DNA of 6,302 nucleotides, taken from assembly GCA_003973505.1 (NCBI GenBank), contig QNXT01000018.1, positions 1 to 6,302 of the forward strand. The letters run 5' to 3'. The notes beneath the pieces are model-generated. The model saw only the letters and a program-made list of their open reading frames with translations. It did not search any database and was not told the DNA's origin. This stretch comes from Bacteroidota bacterium (GTDB lineage Bacteria; Bacteroidota; Bacteroidia; Bacteroidales; UBA1556). Both the position numbers and the translations under genes were made by a program. Of the stretch, positions 1 to 5,537 are shown piece after piece (positions within the stretch are counted from its first letter, which is position 1; every line of letters starts with the position of its first letter).

Positions 1-11
1 TTATTAGTTTG

Positions 12-19
12 TACCTTTG
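12..19 (+). promoter_or_regulatory. Candidate Bacteroidota -7 box (TACCTTTG) before yjbQ
   Basis: TACCTTTG matches the Bacteroidota sigma-A -7 consensus TAnnTTTG at every fixed position. The partner -33 TTG/TTTG box would lie off the left edge, so it cannot be checked. Transcription would start near position 25, giving a leader of about 50 nt before the ATG at 78. The leader is AT-rich, and I see no riboswitch core in it, in particular no CUGAGA of a thiamine pyrophosphate riboswitch. Confidence 0.5.
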
Positions 20-77
20 TCGGATAAAACCGTAAAAACTTACATTTTAGTATAAAATTTCTCTATCATACTGAATT

Positions 78-488
78 ATGCAAAAACAAATCAATATAAC
101 ACTACCTTCTTTTCAAAGAGGCTTTCATCTTATTACGCACATTATTGAAGCTGCAATACCCTCATTACCAGAAACAGGTTTATTAAACATTTTTCTACAG
201 CATACCTCTGCCGGCTTATGCATCAACGAAAATGCCGACTCCAGCGTTCGTGTTGATTTTGAAACGATATTTAATAAATTAATTCCTGAGAATGACCCCG
301 ATTACACACATATATTTGAAGGGGATGATGATATGCCAGCACATTTAAAATCGGCATTAACAGGAGTAAGCCTAAATATCCCCATACAAAACCATCAATT
401 GGCATTGGGTATTTGGCAAGGCATTTATTTATGTGAGTTTCGAAATAATGGAGGACGACGAAACATAATCTGCACTATCCTGAATTAA
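78..488 (+). CDS. yjbQ: YjbQ/UPF0047 family protein (secondary thiamine-phosphate synthase family)
   Basis: This 136-residue protein is full length for the single-domain YjbQ family, which forms compact beta-rich oligomers in the cytoplasm. The signature runs through the sequence: HTSAGL at residues 42-47, NENAD at 50-54, DDMPAH at 84-89 and WQGIYLCEFR at 113-122. The conserved His, Asn, Glu and Asp residues at these places are the presumed active or metal site. The family carries the name 'secondary thiamine-phosphate synthase' because members can partly replace ThiE genetically, but the physiological reaction is not settled. The ATG at 78 gives the usual N-terminus, with a first beta-strand (QINITLP) and no signal peptide. 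The gene has its own promoter box and is separated by 99 nt from the next gene, so it is probably transcribed alone. Family assignment is firm; the function is known only loosely. Confidence 0.93.
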   Translation: MQKQINITLPSFQRGFHLITHIIEAAIPSLPETGLLNIFLQHTSAGLCINENADSSVRVDFETIFNKLIPENDPDYTHIFEGDDDMPAHLKSALTGVSLNIPIQNHQLALGIWQGIYLCEFRNNGGRRNIICTILN

Positions 489-508
489 ACAATTCAACAA
501 ATAATTGT
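489..508 (+). terminator. Weak stem-loop just after the yjbQ stop
   Basis: ACAATT (489-494) and AATTGT (503-508) form a perfect 6-bp stem with an 8-nt loop, starting on the base after the stop codon. The stem is AT-rich and no T-run follows (CCATAAG comes next), so it is a poor intrinsic terminator. It is listed because it is the only candidate 3' end for the yjbQ transcript. Confidence 0.2.
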
Positions 509-552
509 CCATAAGTTCGTAAAAACAAAAGCTATCCATAATAGCATTGTAT

Positions 553-560
553 TATCTTTG
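553..560 (+). promoter_or_regulatory. Bacteroidota -7 box (TATCTTTG) of the TPR-DUF368-aroE operon
   Basis: TATCTTTG is an exact TAnnTTTG match, ending 27 nt before the ATG at 588. This is the expected distance for a short leader in this phylum. I do not see a good -33 TTG at the usual 19-21 nt spacing (the stretch around 528-534 is AAAGCTA). A small 5-bp inverted repeat, GCTAT (531-535) and ATAGC (541-545), lies directly upstream and could be an operator or chance. Confidence 0.55.
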
Positions 561-587
561 TTTTATAGAAATCAGACAATATAGTAG

Positions 588-2006
588 ATGGAAGAAGATT
601 TTGAAGAATATGATATAGAGGATATTAAAAAGCTTGTAAAGCGATTTGAGCAAGGTATTACTTCAGGTAAAACCAACTATTTTGATGTTGAGGAATTTGA
701 AGAGATTATTGATTTTTACGACTCGAGTCAAAATACCAATCGTTTGGAGATTGCTATTCAAACAGCCAATGAGATTCATCCTGATCATATTAGTTTTAAG
801 ATAAGGTTGGCTCAAAGGTATTCGGCCAACAAACGCTATAATAAATCCATCGAATTATTAGAGGAATTGGTTGGTATTGAACCCAACAACTTCCTGATAC
901 GTCAAACTTTGGCTCATGTGTATAGTCGAATGAAAAAGCATGAAAAAGCCATCGAATGTTATCAGGAAACGCTAAAAATGGGAGCTACTTCTAAAGATGT
1001 TCTATTCAATATTGCTTATGAATATGAGAGCTTGGGGGATTATAAAACCGCCATCACTTTCTTAGAACGCATTTTGGATCAAGAAGATGAAGAAGATGAG
1101 GGGGCATTATACGAGATTTTGTTTTGCTATGAAATGACCAAAGAGCATGAAAAAAGCATTTCCTTCTTTCAGAACTGGGTTGATGAACATCCTTATTCAA
1201 AAGTTGCTTGGTTCAATTTGGGTATCTCATATAGTAATGTGGAACTTTTTGAAAAAGCCATCGAAGCTTACGATTTTACCACTGCCATTGACGAAACCTT
1301 TGCATCAGCCTATTTCAATAAAGCGAACGCACTAATAAATTTGGAAAAATATCGAGAGGCCATCACGCAATTTCAAGAAACTTTTCATTACGAAGAAGCC
1401 GATGGAGTAACCTATATGTATATCGGTCAATGCTTTGAGCATCTAAACGATTTAGATAATGCTGTGCGAAATTACATGCAGGCTATTGAGATAAACGACC
1501 GTTTAGCAGAGGCTTGGGTTAATATTGGAATGGTTTACGAAAAACTACACAACTATAAAAAAGCCCTTCCTTTTTTACTCGAAGCAGTAAATATTGAACC
1601 CGAAAATATGGATTTCCAATATTTATACGGTGATGCTCTTGTGGAACTTGAAGAATATAAAAAAGCCATAGCCGTATATGAAACCGTTGCTCAAAACAAA
1701 CCCGAAGCAAATGATATTTGGTATGATTTAGCAGGTGTTTATTGGGAATTGGGGCAAATAATTAAAGCCAAAGAAACCCTGGATAAAGGGCTTTTGGTTA
1801 ATGATAAAAATGCGAAAATTTACATTCGTAAATTTGAGTTTGCCTACGATCAAGGTCGTAATAAAATGGCCTATGAATATCTATACCAAGCTCTGGAAGC
1901 TGATTTGAAAACCAGTATTCAATTACTTAGCGAATTAGCTTTGCTAAAAGCAGATAATAACATCATCGAAATCATTGAAGATTTTCAAAGAAAAAATAAA
2001 GAATAA
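588..2006 (+). CDS. Cytoplasmic TPR-repeat protein, first gene of the DUF368/aroE operon
   Basis: This 472-residue protein is made almost wholly of tetratricopeptide repeats. About eleven consecutive units of 34 residues (one of 35) run from residue 68 to 442, after an acidic N-terminal helix region (1-47) and a degenerate repeat around 48-67. Units at 102-135, 205-238, 307-340 and 341-374 show the TPR pattern best (W/L-x-x-L/I-G/A-x-x-Y in helix A, then x-A-I/L-x-x-Y/F in helix B, ending with Pro or Asn). An acidic insertion (QEDEEDEG, 165-172) sits between units three and four. There is no signal peptide, lipobox or membrane segment, so it should be a cytosolic scaffold that binds another protein. 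No enzymatic domain is visible. The gene lies 3 nt before the DUF368 gene, so the two are probably translated together and may work together. From memory, similar TPR proteins precede DUF368 genes in other Bacteroidota. The binding partner is unknown. Confidence 0.93.
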   Translation: MEEDFEEYDIEDIKKLVKRFEQGITSGKTNYFDVEEFEEIIDFYDSSQNTNRLEIAIQTANEIHPDHISFKIRLAQRYSANKRYNKSIELLEELVGIEPNNFLIRQTLAHVYSRMKKHEKAIECYQETLKMGATSKDVLFNIAYEYESLGDYKTAITFLERILDQEDEEDEGALYEILFCYEMTKEHEKSISFFQNWVDEHPYSKVAWFNLGISYSNVELFEKAIEAYDFTTAIDETFASAYFNKANALINLEKYREAITQFQETFHYEEADGVTYMYIGQCFEHLNDLDNAVRNYMQAIEINDRLAEAWVNIGMVYEKLHNYKKALPFLLEAVNIEPENMDFQYLYGDALVELEEYKKAIAVYETVAQNKPEANDIWYDLAGVYWELGQIIKAKETLDKGLLVNDKNAKIYIRKFEFAYDQGRNKMAYEYLYQALEADLKTSIQLLSELALLKADNNIIEIIEDFQRKNKE

Positions 2007-2009
2007 TTT

Positions 2010-2915
2010 ATGATAAAAGAATATTATACAATCGTACTTAAAGGAATGGCTATGGGTATTGCTAATGTAATACCGGGTGTTTCAGGCGGAACCATTGCCT
2101 TAATAACAGGTGTTTTTGAACGCTTGATAAATGCCATTAAATCTTTCGATTTGAAAGCGGTAAAATTGCTATTTAGTGGTAAAATCAAAGAATTCATTAA
2201 TTATACGGATTTAGGATTCCTTATTTCTATTTTTGTTGGTGTGGGCTTAGCAATTATTTTAGTTGCCCGCTTATTTGAATTTCTTTTTGACCAATACCCC
2301 GTTTTTATTTGGTCATTTTTCTTTGGATTAATTTTAGCTTCCATTTATTTCGTTGGGAAAACCATTGAAAAATGGCGCATCAGTGTTTATATCACTTTTA
2401 TTTTGGGAACAAGTACGGCCTTATTATTTACTTTCCTCACTCCTGCTACTGAAAACGATGGATTTATCTATCTTGTTCTTTGTGGTGTGGTGGCTATTTG
2501 CTCTATGATTTTACCTGGTTTATCGGGTTCATTTGTGCTTATACTCATGGGAAATTATCAATTAGTGGCCATTGATGCCATAAACAACTTCCGCCTTGAT
2601 GTTTTAGTTCCTGTAGGAATTGGTGCTGTGGGTGGTTTGATTGCCTTTTCACATATATTGTCATGGTTATTTAAAAAATTCAAAGACCAAACATTGGGTG
2701 CGCTAACTGGATTTATTCTTGGATCACTCGGTGTAATTTGGCCATGGAAAACAGCCATTGAGCAAACCTTTGGCGATAAAGTGAAAGTGGTTGGTTACGA
2801 CTTCTTTTTGCCACAAATGAATGCAGAATTTTTTATCGCCATATTAATTATGGCTATTGGAATTGCAAGTATTTGGATGATGGAACGAAGTGCTGAAAAA
2901 ATTGAAAGTAAATAG
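2010..2915 (+). CDS. DUF368 membrane protein, probable polyprenyl-phosphate translocase (PopT family)
   Basis: This 301-residue, very hydrophobic protein is full length for DUF368. The hallmark is an internal duplication: the N-terminal half carries NVIPGVSGGT (19-28) and the C-terminal half MILPGLSGSF (166-175), each followed by a hydrophobic stretch, as in two-fold pseudosymmetric transporters with re-entrant loops. Further hydrophobic segments lie near 69-90, 95-116, 122-142, 152-165, 199-221, 228-246 and 272-290. A second conserved stretch, ALTGFILGSLGVIWPW, is at 231-246. DUF368 proteins (PopT) have been reported, along with DedA proteins (UptA), to return undecaprenyl phosphate across the inner membrane for reuse in peptidoglycan and other envelope polymers. 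The function here is inferred from that family. The start lies 3 nt after the TPR stop and the stop 7 nt before aroE, so it is the middle gene of one operon. Many Bacteroidota carry two adjacent DUF368 genes (from memory); only one is present here. Confidence 0.92.
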   Translation: MIKEYYTIVLKGMAMGIANVIPGVSGGTIALITGVFERLINAIKSFDLKAVKLLFSGKIKEFINYTDLGFLISIFVGVGLAIILVARLFEFLFDQYPVFIWSFFFGLILASIYFVGKTIEKWRISVYITFILGTSTALLFTFLTPATENDGFIYLVLCGVVAICSMILPGLSGSFVLILMGNYQLVAIDAINNFRLDVLVPVGIGAVGGLIAFSHILSWLFKKFKDQTLGALTGFILGSLGVIWPWKTAIEQTFGDKVKVVGYDFFLPQMNAEFFIAILIMAIGIASIWMMERSAEKIESK

Positions 2916-2922
2916 AATCACA

Positions 2923-3657
2923 ATGAAACAATACGGCTTAATCGGTAAAACCCTTACCCATTCTTTTTCGGAAAAATACTTTACCGAAAAGTTTAAAAAA
3001 GAAGGAATAAATGATGCTACTTACCAATTATTCGAATTGGATGATATTTCAAAAATCAAAGAATTTGTAGCAGACAAACCTGATTTAAGGGGTTTTAACA
3101 TTACCATTCCTTATAAAGAAAGTATCATTCCCTATTTGGATGAAATGACGGAAGTGGTTGAAGAAATCGGTGCATGCAATTGTGTAAAAATTGAAGATGG
3201 AAAGCTGATTGGTTATAATACCGATGTTGATGGCTTTATGCCAACATTTCTGGCTGTAATGGAAATGCATCATGATTCGGCTATTGTATTGGGCAATGGT
3301 GGCGCAGCAAAAGCTGTGATTTATTCCTTGGAGCAATGGTCGTTAGACCCATTGGTTGTAGCTCGTAATCCGAAAAACGAAAATGAATTACCCTGGAATG
3401 AACTTACTGAAGAAATGGTAAATCAGCATAAAATCATAATAAATACGACTCCTGTAGGAATGTATCCCAAGGTGAACGAATACCCCGACATTCCTTATGA
3501 AGGCATCGACCGTTTTCATTTGGTTTACGATTTAATTTATAATCCTGAGAAAACCATTTTTCTGGAAAAGGCAGAAAAGCAAGATGCCGTGATAAAAAAT
3601 GGTTTGGAAATGCTGGAACAACAAGCTGATACTGCCTGGATTATCTGGAATTCATAG
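2923..3657 (+). CDS. aroE: Shikimate dehydrogenase (NADP+)
   Basis: AroE reduces 3-dehydroshikimate to shikimate with NADPH, the fourth step of the shikimate pathway to chorismate and aromatic amino acids, in the cytosol. With the ATG at 2923 the protein has 244 residues, typical of short Bacteroidota AroE. Substrate-site serines are in HSFS (13-16). The catalytic lysine is K65 in TIPYKE and its partner aspartate D101 in NTDVDGF. The nucleotide-binding loop GNGGAA is at 124-129, INTTPVGM at 173-180, and the C-terminal NGLEMLEQQA motif at 226-235. An upstream in-frame GTG at 2890 would overlap the DUF368 gene and add eleven residues (LKKLKVNRIT type) before the conserved MKQYGLIG start. I reject it, because the family begins at this motif and the ATG start gives a clean 7-nt operon gap. 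All key residues are intact, so the enzyme should be active. Confidence 0.96.
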   Translation: MKQYGLIGKTLTHSFSEKYFTEKFKKEGINDATYQLFELDDISKIKEFVADKPDLRGFNITIPYKESIIPYLDEMTEVVEEIGACNCVKIEDGKLIGYNTDVDGFMPTFLAVMEMHHDSAIVLGNGGAAKAVIYSLEQWSLDPLVVARNPKNENELPWNELTEEMVNQHKIIINTTPVGMYPKVNEYPDIPYEGIDRFHLVYDLIYNPEKTIFLEKAEKQDAVIKNGLEMLEQQADTAWIIWNS

Positions 3658-3694
3658 ATTTATATTAAATTTTTATAACGAGAGTTTTTATTTC

Positions 3695-3702
3695 TAACTT
3701 TG
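3695..3702 (+). promoter_or_regulatory. Bacteroidota -7 box (TAACTTTG) before the thiamine-binding protein gene
   Basis: TAACTTTG is an exact TAnnTTTG match, 23 nt before the ATG at 3726. At the right spacing upstream (about 20 nt) there is only a T-run (3670-3674) and no true TTG, so the -33 half is weak. The 68-nt gap after aroE together with this box suggests a new transcription unit for the next two genes. Confidence 0.55.
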
Positions 3703-3725
3703 AAGCTCACAATTAAAACAATATT

Positions 3726-4040
3726 ATGTCAACAATACTAAATTTCGCCATTTTTCCAACGGACAAAGGAAGTAAAGGCTCAAGCGAGTATGTTAGTAAA
3801 GTACTGAAAATGATTTCCGAAAGCGGTGTTCCTTATAAGCTAAACCCAATGGGGACAAGCATTGAAACGGAAACATTGGAAGAAGCTTTGGAAATTGTAA
3901 ATAAGTCGTATAAGGTTTTAGAACCCTTTTCAGACCGTGTGTATTCAGCCATTACTATTGATATTCGCAAAGGAAGAAGCAATGGTATGAAGCAAAAAAT
4001 ACAGAGCATTGAAAAGCGAATAGGTGAAGTGGAAAAATAG
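3726..4040 (+). CDS. MTH1187/YkoF-type thiamine-binding protein (UPF0045, DUF77)
   Basis: This 104-residue cytosolic protein is full length for the MTH1187 family, a ferredoxin-like alpha/beta fold. Visible family motifs are FPTDKGSKGSSEYV (10-23), the LNPMGTSIE strand-loop (39-47) and RKGRSNGMKQKIQSIE (81-96). Related YkoF proteins bind thiamine, and database names for this family follow that. Direct evidence for thiamine as the ligand of single-domain members is thin, so treat it as a small-molecule-binding or sensor protein. The gene has its own -7 box and is followed after 67 nt by the Nramp-like transporter on the same strand. I see no promoter box between them, so co-transcription is likely and the protein may serve or sense the cargo of that transporter. 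No thiamine pyrophosphate riboswitch is visible upstream. Confidence 0.9.
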   Translation: MSTILNFAIFPTDKGSKGSSEYVSKVLKMISESGVPYKLNPMGTSIETETLEEALEIVNKSYKVLEPFSDRVYSAITIDIRKGRSNGMKQKIQSIEKRIGEVEK

Positions 4041-4044
4041 AACT

Positions 4045-4086
4045 TTTGATTTAAGAGAAAAAGTCAATCTGAAATCTTAAATCAAA
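4045..4086 (+). repeat. Perfect 12-bp inverted repeat in the leader of the Nramp-like gene
   Basis: TTTGATTTAAGA (4045-4056) and TCTTAAATCAAA (4075-4086) are exact reverse complements around an 18-nt spacer (4057-4074). In RNA this gives a 12-bp AU-rich stem between the thiamine-binding gene and the transporter gene. No T-run follows the right arm, so it is not a classic terminator. It could be a transcript-processing or attenuation hairpin, or a binding site for a dimeric regulator. Confidence 0.6.
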
Positions 4087-4107
4087 CAACCTTTAATCAT
4101 AAATCCT
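4065..4107 (+). repeat. Degenerate 7-nt AATC repeat running up to the Nramp-like start codon
   Basis: Heptamers of the form nAATCnn follow in step: CAATCTG (4065), AAATCTT (4072), AAATCAA (4079), then an 8-nt diverged unit (4086-4093), TAATCAT (4094) and AAATCCT (4101-4107), ending exactly at the ATG at 4108. Five of six units keep AATC in phase. This overlaps the right arm of the inverted repeat. Low-complexity AAATC repeats of this sort occur between Bacteroidota genes (from memory). Confidence 0.45.
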
Positions 4108-5367
4108 ATGACTATAAAGCAACTATTAAAAGTAATGGGTCCCGGTTTACTATATGCCGGAGCTGCAATTGGAGTGTCGCATCTAGTGCAATCTACACGG
4201 GCGGGTGCTGGTTATGGTTTTGAGCTGTTTTGGATAATTATCGTTGCTAATATTCTTAAATATCCTTTTTTCGAATTTGCACCACGCTATACTTCAGCCA
4301 CAGGCGAAAACCTCATTAGAGGTTATGCGAAAATTGGGAAATGGGCAGTTTGGCTCTATGCCGGAGTAACCATCGCCTCTATGTTTGTGCTGCAATCGGG
4401 TGTCACCATTGTTACTGCCGGACTTCTTGGTAATATATTTGGAATACAACTTTCTGCATTTTGGTTGAGTGTTATTCTTTTGCTTATTACCATGTCTCTT
4501 CTTATTGTAGGAAGATATAGTTTGCTTGATAAATTAATAAAATATGTAATTATCACGCTTGCACTATCCACTATTATAGCGGTATTTAGTGCTTATTTAA
4601 AAAATGGCTATCATCCAAATCCCGAGTTTATTAAACTCTTTTCTTACGATAACCCTATGGATGTAGCATTCCTAATTGCTTTCTTTGGTTGGATGCCGGG
4701 TCCGATAGATATTTCCATTTGGCAGTCGATTTGGGCTGAAGCCAAAGCAAAAGAAACCAAGGTGAAAGTTACAGGCAAAGAAGCCATGTTGGATTTTAAT
4801 ATTGGATACATTGGAACAGCCATACTCGCCTTTGCTTTTTTAAGTTTAGGAGCATTAGTAATGTATGGTTCTGGCGAAAAATTTAGCAATGGTAGTGTTG
4901 GTTTTGCAGGGCAATTATTAAGTTTGTTTACAAATAGTATTGGAGCATGGGCCTTCCCTGTGATAGCAACGGCAGCCTTCGCCACCATGTTTTCCACTAC
5001 CCTTACCTGCTTCGATGCTTATTCGAGAGTAATGGTTCCCACTACACAAATATTAGTTCCCAAACTGAATATTAAAAAACCGAATGCCGACCGTAATATG
5101 TGGTTCTTTTGGATGGCCATTTTATTTACAGGCACTGTGGTAATTCTCGGGTTCTTTGTAAGTAGCATGAAACAAATGGTGGATTTTGCCACAACATTAA
5201 GTTTTGTTTTAGGTCCCGTTTTGGCTATTCTCAACTACGTGGTTGTAACGAGCAAGTATATGCCCGAAGACGCTAAGCCCAAACCATTCCTTAAATGGTA
5301 TGCTATTATCAGTATGGTGCTTATGTCAGCTTTTAGTTTATTCTTTATCGTTTGGAAATTCTTTTAG
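4108..5367 (+). CDS. Divergent Nramp-superfamily transporter with altered metal site
   Basis: This 419-residue inner-membrane protein has about eleven hydrophobic segments and the LeuT-type Nramp layout. The N-terminus aligns without gaps to canonical Nramp: GPGLLYAGAAIGVSH (11-25) against GPGFLxxxxYIDPGN, followed by RAGAGYGFELFW (31-42) and ATGENL (64-69). In canonical Nramp, TM1 DPGN provides the metal-binding Asp and Asn; here the same four positions are G22 V23 S24 H25. In TM6 the canonical MPH is M196 P197 G198, in the stretch GWMPGPIDISIW (194-205). Asp and Asn are therefore lost, a His is gained and the TM6 Met is kept. Canonical members are proton-coupled Mn2+/Fe2+ importers; this one belongs to a divergent clade whose substrate I cannot name. 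Nramp-related Mg2+ transporters also have rewritten sites, but I cannot show this is one. The gene follows the thiamine-binding protein gene by 67 nt and ends facing the sigma-54 activator gene. Confidence 0.88.
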   Translation: MTIKQLLKVMGPGLLYAGAAIGVSHLVQSTRAGAGYGFELFWIIIVANILKYPFFEFAPRYTSATGENLIRGYAKIGKWAVWLYAGVTIASMFVLQSGVTIVTAGLLGNIFGIQLSAFWLSVILLLITMSLLIVGRYSLLDKLIKYVIITLALSTIIAVFSAYLKNGYHPNPEFIKLFSYDNPMDVAFLIAFFGWMPGPIDISIWQSIWAEAKAKETKVKVTGKEAMLDFNIGYIGTAILAFAFLSLGALVMYGSGEKFSNGSVGFAGQLLSLFTNSIGAWAFPVIATAAFATMFSTTLTCFDAYSRVMVPTTQILVPKLNIKKPNADRNMWFFWMAILFTGTVVILGFFVSSMKQMVDFATTLSFVLGPVLAILNYVVVTSKYMPEDAKPKPFLKWYAIISMVLMSAFSLFFIVWKFF

Positions 5368-5431
5368 ACAAGTAAAGCTTTAGCATTCATAAAAAACAAA
5401 CATATATTGAGATTGTCTGACAGTTATTTTT

Positions 5432-5466
5432 CTTTGTGCTACTTTGTGCCTTAGAGCCTTAGTGGC
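5432..5466 (-). repeat. Degenerate CTTTGTGCC-type tandem repeat, possible dispersed intergenic element
   Basis: On the + strand the units CTTTGTGCTA (5432-5441), CTTTGTGCC (5442-5450), TTAGAGCC (5451-5458) and TTAGTGGC (5459-5466) follow one another with a shrinking 10-9-8-8 period. On the minus strand this reads GCCACTAAGGCTCTAAGGC, then CACAAAG units. I recall similar GGCACNAAG-type intergenic repeats in many bacterial genomes, but I cannot confirm other copies from one window. It has no start codon or coding potential. Confidence 0.5.
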
Positions 5467-5499
5467 AAGATACAATTCAATAGACACTATGGCTCTAAG
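5450..5499. terminator. Long stem-loop between convergent genes, candidate bidirectional terminator
   Basis: CTTAGAGCCTTAGTG (5450-5464) pairs with CACTATGGCTCTAAG (5485-5499) as a 15-position stem with one T-T mismatch (9 bp, mismatch, 5 bp) around a 20-nt loop (5465-5484). It sits between two genes that point at each other, where a two-way terminator or 3'-end-protecting hairpin is expected. Neither side has a strong T-run directly after the stem, so factor-independent termination is uncertain. The left arm overlaps the degenerate repeat, so the right arm is partly an inverted copy of that repeat. The rest of the 170-nt spacer shows nothing else I can name. Confidence 0.45.
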
Positions 5500-5537
5500 A
5501 ATCTCAAAATGTTAAACCAAATATATTATTTGCATAC

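Noticed and set aside
941..1265. Exact 16-bp direct repeat TGAAAAAGCCATCGAA at 941-956 and 1250-1265
   Set aside because: Both copies encode the helix B consensus EKAIE of TPR units in the same frame, so it follows from protein repeat structure and is not a mobile element.
1147..1710. Small open frames inside the TPR gene on both strands (62 and 63 codons)
   Set aside because: The TPR reading frame is continuous and well conserved through this stretch, and the small frames have no family features.
2890..2922. Upstream in-frame GTG start for aroE that overlaps the DUF368 gene
   Set aside because: It would add eleven residues before the conserved family start MKQYGLIG; the ATG at 2923 fits family length and operon spacing better.
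3660..3678. TTATA/TATAA hairpin after aroE as a terminator
   Set aside because: It has only five A-T pairs and a 9-nt loop; such a stem is expected by chance in AT-rich DNA.
78..4040. A thiamine-regulated locus (YjbQ plus MTH1187 protein under a TPP riboswitch)
   Set aside because: No TPP riboswitch core is seen before either gene, the two are over 3 kb apart with an unrelated operon between them, and both thiamine labels are family names with limited support.
4356..5234. Three long minus-strand open frames (71, 117 and 71 codons) opposite the transporter gene
   Set aside because: They are antisense shadows of a gene with clear family membership; their translations show no recognisable domain and no promoter box leads to them.
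5414..5422. TGTC-T-GACA dyad as a regulator operator
   Set aside because: The 4-bp arms are too short, and it sits downstream of both convergent genes, not near a promoter.
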